Assembly (NCBI GenBank): GCA_016199325.1
Contig: JACQGW010000377.1
Location: 1-13,737, forward strand
Direction: 5' to 3'
Length of the DNA: 13,737 nt
Origin: Chloroflexota bacterium
GTDB taxonomy: Bacteria; Chloroflexota; Dehalococcoidia; JACQGW01
The position numbers were made by a program, and so were the translations under genes. Positions 6,524-13,702 of the stretch are shown piece after piece. The stretch's first letter is position 1, and each line of letters opens with the position of its first letter. Under the pieces are notes generated by a model that did not search any database, was not told where the DNA came from, and saw only the letters and a list, made by a program, of their open reading frames with translations.

Positions 6524-8917
6524 TCAACCTCTGCGCAGCACGAGGACCGCTTCCGCCGCCTCCTGCACGCGCGCCCGGGTCCAGAGGAGCGGGTGCGATT
6601 GGCCGGCCGCCCAGAGGTGGAACTGGTCGGCGTAGTGCGGGCTGGCCGGCTGGCCCGACTGCCCGGTGCTGTTGACGACGACCGACCGGTCGAAGTCGGC
6701 AAGGTCGACGACGAGCCGGCAGCTCGGCAGCCAGCCGGTCGCCGCCCAGCCGTCGGCCGCGTTGCGGGCGAACTGGCAGACGGTGTCGACGTCGCCGTCG
6801 ACCTCGACGGGGCCGAGGTTGAAGATCCGGCCGACCGGCCCGATCCGGCCGAGAGGGTGGGTCAGGCGGGCGCGGTGGAGCCGGCCCCACTGCCACTTCT
6901 CCGGATGCGGGCCGAGCAGCCGCCGGATCTCGTCGGCGGCCTCGGCGAGGCTGCGCGCCAGCAGGTCCGGCCAGTCCGTTCGGACGCCGGGCAGCCAGTC
7001 GGGGTCGGCGCGCTGGACGAGGTCGAGGAGGAACGATGTCGAGCGGAAGGCGTAGCTGTTCGTGGGGCTGAGGGCGTGCAGCCCGAGTCCCAGGTACGCG
7101 TCGGTCAGGTCGCCCAGGACCGGCGAGACGGCGTTGCGGAGCAGCCGCAGCCGCAGCACCTCGTAGACCGTCGCCGCGGCGCTGTCGGCCCGGACCTGGC
7201 CGTCCCACGTCCGCAACAGCCCGAGCGCGCGCTCGGCGGCGTCGTTCGGCGGCACGACGCCGCCGAGTTGGCGCGCCAGCTCGACCCCCGCCCGGGAGAA
7301 TACGTCCGTCTGGATGGCGCCGAAGGTGGCGACGTCGTGCCGCTCGTAGGCGTCCAGCAGATCGAGGATCCGCTCGACCCGATAGCGGTCGCAGAACTCG
7401 TGGCCCAGATAGTATGGATACATCCCGTCGGCCGGGCAGTTGTTCGCGGTCGCAACCGTGTGGGTGGGCGGATTCAGGGCCGAAGGGAGCTCGTCGAACG
7501 GGATGAAGCCCGACCACTCCTCCTCGCCGGTCCATCCGCAGGCGGGCACCAGGCCGCTGCCGCGGGCGCGCTGCGGAATGCGGCCGGCGAGCTGATAGCC
7601 GACGTTGCCGTCGGCGTCCGCGTAGACGTAGTTCAGCGCCGGGGCCGGAAATCGCTCGAGCGCCGCCCGGAACTCGTCCCAGTTCTCGGCGCGCATCAAT
7701 CGCAGGCCCGCCAGGGCGGCCTCGCCCGGCTCCAGCAGCGCGCTCCGGAGCGCCATCGGCGGCAGGTCGGCGCCAAGCGCCGGCGAGACGATGGGGCCGT
7801 GGTGAGTCACGAGCACGTCTTCCCGGACGGGCTGCCGCCGGCCGCGGACGCGGATCGTCTCCACCCGCGCCATCGCCGGCAGCCATTCGCCCCGGTAGAG
7901 GTACTGCCGCGGGTTGTCCGGGTGCAGCCGCTCGACGTAGAGGTCCTGGACGTCACCCATCAGCGCCGTTACGCCCCAGGCGATCCGATCGTTGTGGCCG
8001 AGCATCACGCCGGGGAGCCCCGGCAGCGAGGCGCCGGCGACGTGCAGCCGGTCGCCGTGGAGGTCGACCGTGTACCAGAGCGACGGGAGCTGGGGCGGCA
8101 GGTGCGGATCGTTCGCCAGCAGCGGCAGCCCCGAGGCGGTCCGGGTCCCGTCGACGGCCCAGGCGTTGCTGCCGCCGCCGGAGACGGCAAACGGCGCGAC
8201 CGCCCGGTACGCTGCGGCGAAGTCGATGGATCCGCCGTAGCAGGCGCCGGGGGGCACCGTGACGGGCCCGCCGGCCGGGTACTGGGGCTCCAGACGCGCG
8301 GCGACGTCCGGTCCGACGCGCTCGACGAGCCGGGCTCGGAGCAGCTCGGTCTCGATGTTGGGCGAGAGCGTGAAGGCGAGGAACTTCGCCCAGACAAGAC
8401 AATCCCGGGGCGTCCACGGCTCCGGCTCGGTCCGCAGCAGCGTGAACTCGACGGGCCACCGGCCGGCCTGCAGCTCCAGCGCGGCGTTGACGCCGCGGCA
8501 GTACGCCTGGAGCGCCCGACTCGACTCGGCGTCGAGCAGCCGCAGCTCGGCCTCGGCGACGTCCTGGAGATTGACGCGCCGGAAGAACCGGTCGACGGGC
8601 AGCGTGAGCGGCCCGAACACCTCCGACAGCCGGCCCGTGGCGGCGCGCCGGTTGAGGTCGAGCTGAAAGCTCCGGTCCTGGGCGTGGACGAACCCCTGCG
8701 CGAAGAGGAGATCGTCGTCCGAGTGGGCGTACACGTGGGGCACGCCCCACCGGTCGCGCACGATCTCGACGTCGGCGCCGACGAAGGGGAGCCGGATGGC
8801 GCCCTGGGTCTGCGGCAGGCCGCGCCGGCTGATCCAGCCAAAGCTCGACCGCGCCGCCGCGACGAGCGCGAGCGTGGATCCGATCAGGAATGCGGAGCGC
8901 GGAATACGCGGTCTCAT
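6524..8917 (-). CDS. Penicillin acylase family protein (N-terminal nucleophile hydrolase)
   Basis: The product is 797 residues, the usual size for the family, which is made as one chain and self-cleaved into alpha and beta subunits. A basic start and hydrophobic stretch (about 9-24) suggest export or membrane anchoring. The alpha region shows VRDRWGVPHVYA (53-64) and the AQGFVHAQDR signature (73-82). The cleavage point and nucleophile is S250 in SGGGSNAWAV, followed by ANDPHL. The conserved Asn is N429 in LNYVYADADGNVGY. The C-terminus has TGQSGQPASPHY (751-762) and DQFHLW, typical of the beta chain. Relatives cleave beta-lactam side chains, N-acyl homoserine lactones or other amides; the substrate cannot be told from sequence. 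I chose ATG 8917 over the adjacent GTG 8920 because GAGGGG overlaps the latter, but spacing to either is short. Codons are strongly GC-biased compared with genes after 9040. Confidence 0.93.
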   Translation of the reverse strand: MRPRIPRSAFLIGSTLALVAAARSSFGWISRRGLPQTQGAIRLPFVGADVEIVRDRWGVPHVYAHSDDDLLFAQGFVHAQDRSFQLDLNRRAATGRLSEVFGPLTLPVDRFFRRVNLQDVAEAELRLLDAESSRALQAYCRGVNAALELQAGRWPVEFTLLRTEPEPWTPRDCLVWAKFLAFTLSPNIETELLRARLVERVGPDVAARLEPQYPAGGPVTVPPGACYGGSIDFAAAYRAVAPFAVSGGGSNAWAVDGTRTASGLPLLANDPHLPPQLPSLWYTVDLHGDRLHVAGASLPGLPGVMLGHNDRIAWGVTALMGDVQDLYVERLHPDNPRQYLYRGEWLPAMARVETIRVRGRRQPVREDVLVTHHGPIVSPALGADLPPMALRSALLEPGEAALAGLRLMRAENWDEFRAALERFPAPALNYVYADADGNVGYQLAGRIPQRARGSGLVPACGWTGEEEWSGFIPFDELPSALNPPTHTVATANNCPADGMYPYYLGHEFCDRYRVERILDLLDAYERHDVATFGAIQTDVFSRAGVELARQLGGVVPPNDAAERALGLLRTWDGQVRADSAAATVYEVLRLRLLRNAVSPVLGDLTDAYLGLGLHALSPTNSYAFRSTSFLLDLVQRADPDWLPGVRTDWPDLLARSLAEAADEIRRLLGPHPEKWQWGRLHRARLTHPLGRIGPVGRIFNLGPVEVDGDVDTVCQFARNAADGWAATGWLPSCRLVVDLADFDRSVVVNSTGQSGQPASPHYADQFHLWAAGQSHPLLWTRARVQEAAEAVLVLRRG

Positions 8918-9032
8918 CACCCCTCATTCTACGCCGGGTTGGCGACCGTCATGCGTCAAGCGTCATACGTCAAGCGTCAAGCGTCATACGTCATGCGTCT
9001 GGTCACGCCTCATTCTACGCCGGGTTGGCGAC
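8911..9032. repeat. 36-bp direct repeat pair flanking a heptamer array
   Basis: The copies at 8911-8946 and 8997-9032 match at 33 of 36 positions, and 25 bp of them (8922-8946, 9008-9032) are identical. The first copy covers the acylase start codon and its Shine-Dalgarno-like sequence. The second is a duplicate 86 bp upstream in which the start region is altered. Confidence 0.9.
8947..8999 (+). repeat. Tandem heptamer array (cgtcANN x 7.5)
   Basis: Seven consecutive 7-bp units of the form cgtca plus two variable bases (endings atg, aag, ata, aag, aag, ata, atg), then a partial cgtc. It lies in the upstream region of the acylase gene. The units carry no spacers, so this is not a CRISPR. A short tandem repeat prone to slippage is the simplest reading. 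Confidence 0.9.
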
Positions 9033-9040
9033 GTAAGCAA
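9013..9040 (-). promoter_or_regulatory. Possible acylase promoter upstream of the heptamer array
   Basis: On the minus strand TTGCTT (9035-9040) and TAGAAT (9013-9018) are separated by 16 bp. The -10 matches 5 of 6 consensus bases; the -35 is weak. Transcription from here would place the heptamer array in the 5' untranslated region. The same TAGAAT also occurs in the downstream repeat copy at 8927-8932. Confidence 0.3.
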
Positions 9041-9120
9041 TGAGCCGGGCATAGGCCGCCCCCTCCGAGTTTCCACCACGGTTCTCATGGACATCAAGGC
9101 CACGGGTCACTAGACGGGCA

Positions 9121-9148
9121 TTGACCGCTGGCCGCCGAATGGTATAGT
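9121..9148 (+). promoter_or_regulatory. Near-consensus sigma-70 promoter for the SNase-like gene
   Basis: TTGACC (9121-9126) and TATAGT (9143-9148) each match 5 of 6 consensus bases and are 16 bp apart. Transcription would begin near 9155, leaving about 60 nt of leader before the ATG at 9216. This is the best promoter I see in the window. Confidence 0.65.
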
Positions 9149-9215
9149 GGTGAAAGGCCCCGGTTGTGGCCTGTGCGTTCCTGTGCATTGGCATCAGAGG
9201 CTTGCGAGGTGGCAG

Positions 9216-10244
9216 ATGCGGCGCATGTTGGAAAACGCCCTGGGATGCGTATCTTGGATCGGACTGGTGTCCCTCGCGGTGTTCCTGATAACACGCTGCG
9301 AAGCCGACCCAACGGCGACGGCACAGACAACGCCAACACCGAAGCCGCCATCGACTGAAATCGCAAAGGTTTTGCAGGCAACGCTGGCGGCCACAGCGGC
9401 GCGGACGTCAGCACTGGCTACCGCGGTGGTGACAGCAGGGACGCCGACGCCAGCCGAGAGTCGGCCGGATCGGACGCCGACATCCCTTCCAAGTCCCACT
9501 CGTCCACTACGTTCGACAACGCCGGTTCCTCCGACAGCATCACCCACGTGGGTGCTTGCTCAGGTAGTGCGGATCCTTGACGGCGACACGATAGACGTTG
9601 ATCCTGGCGGGAGCGTGCGGGTGATTGGGTATGACTGTCCAGAACGAGGCGAGCAGTACTTTGAGTTATCCAGAGAAGAAGTTCGACGTCGTCTTATGGT
9701 CCTCGGCAGAGGCGAGATCTGGTTGGAATCAGACCAGGAGGATAGGGACAAGTACGACCGCCTTCTCCGGCACGTGTGGTACAAGGAGAATCCCGCACAC
9801 AAGGAGCCAGTGTTGCTGTCCGTGGACATCATGTTTGCCGGCGTCGGCTGCTCGCCGCTGACGATCGCCCCTAACACCAAGTACGCGCAGGAGATCGAGC
9901 AAGTCTATGCATGGGCAAGGGACCTAGCGGCAGCAACGCAGACCGCTGCGGCAGCATGGAGCATACCGACTCCGCCAAGACCAAGTCCAACTGCCACACC
10001 AAGACCGACATCCACGCCCACGCGTGTACCAACGCCAACCTCCGCGCTGCGGGTCTGTGATTACAGCGGCACTAGCCGGCCCGTTATCAAGGGGAACATC
10101 TCTTTTGAGACTGGCGAGCGCATCTATCATGTGCCCGGCGGTGAGTTCTATAACGCCACGATGATCGATGTGCGCTGGGGCGAACGCTGGTTCTGCACAG
10201 AGGCAGAGGCCCAGGCTGCCGGCTGGCGAAGGTCGCTTCGCTGA
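9216..10244 (+). CDS. Membrane-anchored staphylococcal-nuclease-like protein
   Basis: The product is 342 residues from ATG 9216, which has GAGGTGG 6 bp upstream; the GTG at 9147 lies inside the promoter. A hydrophobic segment at about 12-27 acts as signal peptide or anchor; a Cys at 28 follows but is not a proper lipobox. A long Thr/Pro/Ala-rich linker (30-112) leads to an SNase-like domain at about 113-240: VRILDGDTIDV (118-128, metal Asp D124), SVRVIGYDCPE with R135, D140 and E143 in the positions of the family's catalytic Arg, metal Asp and general-base Glu, and DKYDRLLRHVW with R182 as the second Arg. A second Thr/Pro linker (250-276) precedes a C-terminal module (280-342) with IKGNIS, ERIYHVPGGEFY and WFCTEAEAQAAGWRRS, a motif I have seen on secreted nucleases. 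It probably cleaves nucleic acid outside the membrane. GC content is lower than in the acylase gene. Confidence 0.88.
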   Translation: MRRMLENALGCVSWIGLVSLAVFLITRCEADPTATAQTTPTPKPPSTEIAKVLQATLAATAARTSALATAVVTAGTPTPAESRPDRTPTSLPSPTRPLRSTTPVPPTASPTWVLAQVVRILDGDTIDVDPGGSVRVIGYDCPERGEQYFELSREEVRRRLMVLGRGEIWLESDQEDRDKYDRLLRHVWYKENPAHKEPVLLSVDIMFAGVGCSPLTIAPNTKYAQEIEQVYAWARDLAAATQTAAAAWSIPTPPRPSPTATPRPTSTPTRVPTPTSALRVCDYSGTSRPVIKGNISFETGERIYHVPGGEFYNATMIDVRWGERWFCTEAEAQAAGWRRSLR

Positions 10245-10358
10245 TACCACTCCCCGAATATGAGGCGCGCAGGGTCGAAAGCGAGTATGATCAACGTACC
10301 GGGGGGGCGAATCTCGGCAGGGGAATTGAAATCTGGCGATGAGGAGGAAACGAAGACC

Positions 10359-10628
10359 ATGGCAGAACGTGAACCAGCACACGGAGGACAATTTCTGGTC
10401 CGCAGGGACCAGCCCCTGATCGGCATCCCGCTCAAGGAGGATGGCGAGGAAGTCGTCCAGTACTTTACTGATGACGAGGGCGTGGATGCAGTGTCCACCT
10501 CCGACAGCGTCCAGCGAGCACTCAGTCTGGCCGGAGCCTGGAAGGATCTCGGTGACTGGAATGAAGCCCTGGATGCGCTGGACCGGATTCGCCATGAGAA
10601 TAAACCGACTCCGCCTATCGATCTATGA
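10359..10628 (+). CDS. Antitoxin of a PIN-toxin (VapBC-like) pair
   Basis: The product is 89 residues from ATG 10359; GAGGAGG at 10341-10347 lies 11 bp upstream, a slightly long spacing. An upstream in-frame ATG at 10260 exists but its extension looks non-coding. The C-terminal part (ALSLAGAWKDLGDW, then LDRIRHENKPTPPIDL) is the pattern I associate with small antitoxins encoded just before PIN toxins. The TGA stop overlaps the ATG of the toxin frame (ATGA, 10625-10628), the usual translational coupling of such pairs. Antitoxins of this kind bind and block the toxin and often repress the operon. The gene looks intact although its toxin is broken, so it may be an orphan neutralising a related toxin elsewhere. 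The family call is from recall of the motif, without a search. Confidence 0.7.
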   Translation: MAEREPAHGGQFLVRRDQPLIGIPLKEDGEEVVQYFTDDEGVDAVSTSDSVQRALSLAGAWKDLGDWNEALDALDRIRHENKPTPPIDL

Positions 10629-10851
10629 GACGTTACGTGGCAAACACCACCGCATCATGGAACGCTACGCGGACCTCCGACGGCAGCTCCAGCCGCCTCA
10701 TGGCCCCGGTCTGATTGGCGACGTTGACACGCTGATCGCCGCGACGGCGTTGGAGCGAGGTCTCACCGTGGTCACGACCGACGCCGACTTCGAGCGCATC
10801 CCCGACCTGAAGCTGATACTGATCCCGCGGCGGTCGCTGGAGGTACGATGA
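10625..10851 (+). pseudogene. PIN-domain (VapC-type) toxin broken by internal deletion and frameshift
   Basis: The toxin frame opens at ATG 10625 with MRRYV, a typical PIN toxin beginning, but stops at TGA 10712-10714 after 29 codons. In the adjacent frame the tail of a PIN domain is perfectly readable up to TGA 10849-10851: RIMERYADLRRQL, then IGDVDTLIAATALERGL and TVVTTDADFERIPDLKL. Intact toxins are around 130-145 residues; here the head and tail together account for about 75. The missing middle would hold most of the N-terminal catalytic Asp region and the conserved Glu. An internal ATG at 10657 could give a 64-residue C-terminal piece that should lack activity. I infer an internal deletion that also shifted the frame. 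Confidence 0.75.
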
Positions 10852-11219
10852 CGCTCCTGATCTCGCCAGCAGGCACGTAAGGCCCCTATTCGGACAAGAC
10901 GGGACAGGCGGGGGCGGCTGTCACCCTCTGCCGGCAGATCGATCTGAATCTGGCGGAGTGGCGGGGAGCGCCAAGTCTCGTTGGGACGTCCTTCGTAGTC
11001 CACACGTCAGTGCGCCGTTCCCCGGCGTGGGGCCGCTGCTCACTGTTCCCCCCTTCACAATGTTGCGCCCGCCTGGCGGCTCGGCCATACTGCCGGGCAC
11101 GCTGAGCAGCCGTCTGTCGAACCGTCCGGACGCCGGCAGTCGGTTCTCGGCAGCTCGATTCTTCGCTTGCTGAGTCCTGGTGCAGGGCGCGGCTTTCGCC
11201 CGGTGTTGCGGAGCGAAAC
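10852..11219. other. Gene-poor stretch upstream of the HerA-like gene
   Basis: About 370 bp with no gene I can support. Open frames exist on both strands but show no domain, poor starts and skewed composition. A short plus-strand stretch around 10878-10992 translates to protein-like sequence (for example QIDLNLAEWRGAPSLVGTS) without a start codon, so it could be gene debris. Confidence 0.45.
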
Positions 11220-11432
11220 GTGGAGCCAGCAGACCGGCCGTACAGAACGGTCCTGATCGCGACGCTGTTGCAGGACGTCGCGGCGCTGCTGCTCCACGGC
11301 GACTCAGGTCCGCCGGCTCGGCCGCAAGCCGACCGTGGCGGCGATTTTGCCGAGCCATTCCGCCACCTGGTCGATCCCGCCGTCCTCCGTGTGCTCCTCC
11401 GGTGGAAGTCGCGCATGCCAATCCGAGGGTAG
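11220..11432 (+). CDS. Small hypothetical protein preceding the HerA-like ATPase gene
   Basis: A 70-residue ORF from GTG 11220 with GGAG at 11210-11213, 6 bp upstream. It ends in TAG at 11430-11432, only 4 bp before the GTG start of the ATPase gene, an arrangement that fits translational coupling. The N-terminal half (YRTVLIATLLQDVAALLLHG) could form an amphipathic helix. The middle is Pro/Arg-rich and the end basic. No family is recognised. It may be a real small partner of the ATPase, a truncated gene end, or chance; GC-rich DNA often gives open frames of this size. Confidence 0.3.
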   Translation: MEPADRPYRTVLIATLLQDVAALLLHGDSGPPARPQADRGGDFAEPFRHLVDPAVLRVLLRWKSRMPIRG

Positions 11433-11436
11433 TCCA

Positions 11437-13509
11437 GTGGAAGACCTTTCCTCACTCAAGAGCAAGGTGGAGAAGCTCGCAAGAGAACGGCAGGACGATC
11501 AAGCTCTCCTCGATCTCCTCACCATCGTGCTCTGTCTGAACGGCAAGGTGAGCGGCTTGAGCCCGGCATTGTTGTACTACCGCAGCTACTGGGGACAAAA
11601 CAGGCTCAACCAGGTTGTAGAAGTTCTGGCCGTACAGGAGGCCGTGCTTGAAGAAGGGCCAGAAAGCCTCCGGTATGGTTATCAGAGGGACCTTCAGATA
11701 AGGCATCCGCAACCCGAGCTTGTCGCAGGGGAACTGGCAGATCTTCTGTTCAAGGAACGCCGAGCCCATTACGATTCGCTGCTGGAACAAGTGAGGTGCA
11801 TCGATGGGGGGGAAGACTATCTTCGGGTGCTGGCGAAAGCTGGGCCTGACCTCGATGAAGGGGTTCTGGGCTACGCATACAAGGTGCTATCAGGGAAGCC
11901 CCTCGACCGTATCCGCCGGACTCTCACCGAGAATGCCTTGCTCATCTTCGAGTGGTCCGGCAGAAGGCACGACCGTTACAGACTCTTGCCACAACTCGTG
12001 AGGATCGTACTATCGGGAGACACGGGGACGAGGGTCGAACCGCCCAGCCGGGTCGATTCCACGCCAGTCGCGCCGCCCAATCCTCACGAGCCGCCACAGC
12101 CGGCCGGTCCGTTTCAGATAACGTTCCCGCCGCACGACAACGGAACTGGCTTGGTCTTCGGTCGGGGACCACTCAAGGACAGACTCGTCCTGGGCATCGA
12201 GGCTGGCAAACCCTTTTCGGTAGAACATCTGGTGACGTTGGGCTTGCACAACATCAACCAGCCACACGTGGGCGTTTTCCAGCAGATCAGGACCGGGAAA
12301 TCGACGCTTGCAGGCTCGATCATGCTCCAGGCGGCCTTCCAGGGAGTGCCGGTTGTGGCGATCGACCCGAAGCCCGACTACGTTTCCAACCTCATCCCGG
12401 TTGCCGAGACGATTGCCCGCTATCCGGACCACAAAGAGTCAGTAGAAGCGCGATTCAGGGAAGCCCGACAGGACATCAGGGGCTTTGATCTCGCCAGAGA
12501 CGTCGAGTTTGAACAGGACGGCAAGCAGCGCCGTGTTCGCTTCCAGGTGTTCACCTTCAGGAAGGAGTTGCAACAGCTCCCGAACTGCACAGTTCTCAAG
12601 CTCCCCCTGCTGGTATTGCCACCCTTGCACGACCGGGATTTCGAGGACCAGTGCAACGCCGCGGCGACGAACCTCGTCGGGCGACTTAAAGCTCCGAAAG
12701 GCCGAGCGCTGAACAAACTGCTGGCGATGGTCATGATGAGGTTCAAGCAGAACAACCAGAGCCAGGAATGGATGCTCATGGAACATGTGCGCCAGGAGCT
12801 CGCTGTCTGCGCGATGCAAGCAGATAGGGAAGATCGACGGCGAATAGACGCTCTCCAGAATGCGCTGGAGGATTACCATACCGCCAACTCCTATCTTTAC
12901 GCTGGCGCTGAGAAAGATGTCATGAGCATGGACTCTGTTGTAAGCAGTCCTGACTTCGCGGACGGCGATCAGCGGACCGTTACCATCTCGATCGTCGACG
13001 TGAGCACCCTGCCCCAGGACCGGCGCAATCCCGTCATGCTCAACTACGTTTCCCAGGTTTGCGCGCAGCTCTACACTCTTGTAGGCAGAAAGCGATCGCC
13101 CAGACCGACCAAGCTGCTGGTCGTGTTCGACGAGGCTCAGAATTACTTGCCGGATGGCTCAGACCCCTACAACTATGCCCGGGTGATTATGAACCGAGGA
13201 GCCTCGTTAGGCATCAAGGCCCTCCTGATGGCCCAGGTTCCGCAGACCGTCGAGATGGAGGCGCGGAGGCAGTGCATCTCGTTCGTCGTCTCCAAAGTTA
13301 GCGCCGCTACCGTAAGAGATGTATTTTCCACGCAAGTCCAGGATGATTCCTGGATCGATAAGCTGGAGCACCTCGATCCTGCTCAGGCTCTGATGGTTAC
13401 CCCTGAGACTGGCAAGGTGGGCGGCAAAGTGTGCGTGCCGTTCAGTACTCCGCAGACCGTCGCAATGTTGGCGCCCAGAGAGATTGCCGAGCTCTTGAAG
13501 CGAGCTTGA
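11437..13509 (+). CDS. HerA/FtsK-superfamily ATPase (DUF87-like) with unassigned N-terminal region
   Basis: The product is 690 residues from GTG 11437, with GAGGG 7 bp upstream; the frame stays open further upstream but reads as non-protein there. Residues 1-195 are mostly helical with no family I recognise; a Pro-rich linker spans about 200-225. The ATPase core follows: P-loop region HVGVFQQIRTGKST (277-290), VVAIDPKPDY (306-315), Walker B LLVVFDEAQ (560-568, D565-E566), an Arg in IMNRGASLGIK (R587, arginine-finger position) and the sensor LLMAQVPQTV (596-605). HerA-type enzymes are hexameric DNA translocases acting in end resection, conjugation or anti-phage defence. The P-loop is odd: it reads Q-Q-I-R-T-G-K-S where G-x-x-G-x-G-K-S/T is expected, keeping only the final GKS. 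No NurA, SIR2 or other effector partner is seen upstream; downstream is cut off by the window. The fold is well supported, the role is not. Confidence 0.82.
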   Translation: MEDLSSLKSKVEKLARERQDDQALLDLLTIVLCLNGKVSGLSPALLYYRSYWGQNRLNQVVEVLAVQEAVLEEGPESLRYGYQRDLQIRHPQPELVAGELADLLFKERRAHYDSLLEQVRCIDGGEDYLRVLAKAGPDLDEGVLGYAYKVLSGKPLDRIRRTLTENALLIFEWSGRRHDRYRLLPQLVRIVLSGDTGTRVEPPSRVDSTPVAPPNPHEPPQPAGPFQITFPPHDNGTGLVFGRGPLKDRLVLGIEAGKPFSVEHLVTLGLHNINQPHVGVFQQIRTGKSTLAGSIMLQAAFQGVPVVAIDPKPDYVSNLIPVAETIARYPDHKESVEARFREARQDIRGFDLARDVEFEQDGKQRRVRFQVFTFRKELQQLPNCTVLKLPLLVLPPLHDRDFEDQCNAAATNLVGRLKAPKGRALNKLLAMVMMRFKQNNQSQEWMLMEHVRQELAVCAMQADREDRRRIDALQNALEDYHTANSYLYAGAEKDVMSMDSVVSSPDFADGDQRTVTISIVDVSTLPQDRRNPVMLNYVSQVCAQLYTLVGRKRSPRPTKLLVVFDEAQNYLPDGSDPYNYARVIMNRGASLGIKALLMAQVPQTVEMEARRQCISFVVSKVSAATVRDVFSTQVQDDSWIDKLEHLDPAQALMVTPETGKVGGKVCVPFSTPQTVAMLAPREIAELLKRA

Positions 13510-13587
13510 GTGAAAATGCCGGGGGGATTGGCACAGCTTGTTGGGGGTTCCAGGGTGACTGTTCCGCATACTTGTGGGCGGTCACGA

Positions 13588-13627
13588 TTCCCAAATTCCC
13601 AACCCCTATGGAACTGGGAATTGGGAA
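13588..13627. repeat. AT-containing inverted repeat downstream of the ATPase gene
   Basis: A left arm of 14 nt (ttcccaaattccca) pairs with a right arm of 13 nt (tgggaattgggaa) with one bulged A, around a 13-nt loop. It lies about 80 bp after the stop. There is no T-run after the stem, so a terminator role is uncertain. Confidence 0.6.
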
Positions 13628-13702
13628 CCGCTCCGCGGCCAGCGGTGACGTGGCCGTTACTGCCAGCGGATCGCCCACTGGCGTCGCACGATCCCGTCTC
13701 CC

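Noticed and set aside
8947..8999. CRISPR-like array
   Set aside because: Units are 7 bp with no spacers and no cas genes nearby; it is a simple tandem repeat.
6401..9043. Very long plus-strand open frame opposite the acylase gene
   Set aside because: It is antisense to a complete penicillin acylase with all catalytic motifs. Its translation is rich in Arg, Gly, Pro, Val and Asp with no domain, as expected from GC-biased codons read backwards.
10886..11455. Minus-strand open frame upstream of the ATPase gene
   Set aside because: Low-complexity Arg/Ser/Ala composition, no recognisable family, and overlap with the ATPase start region.
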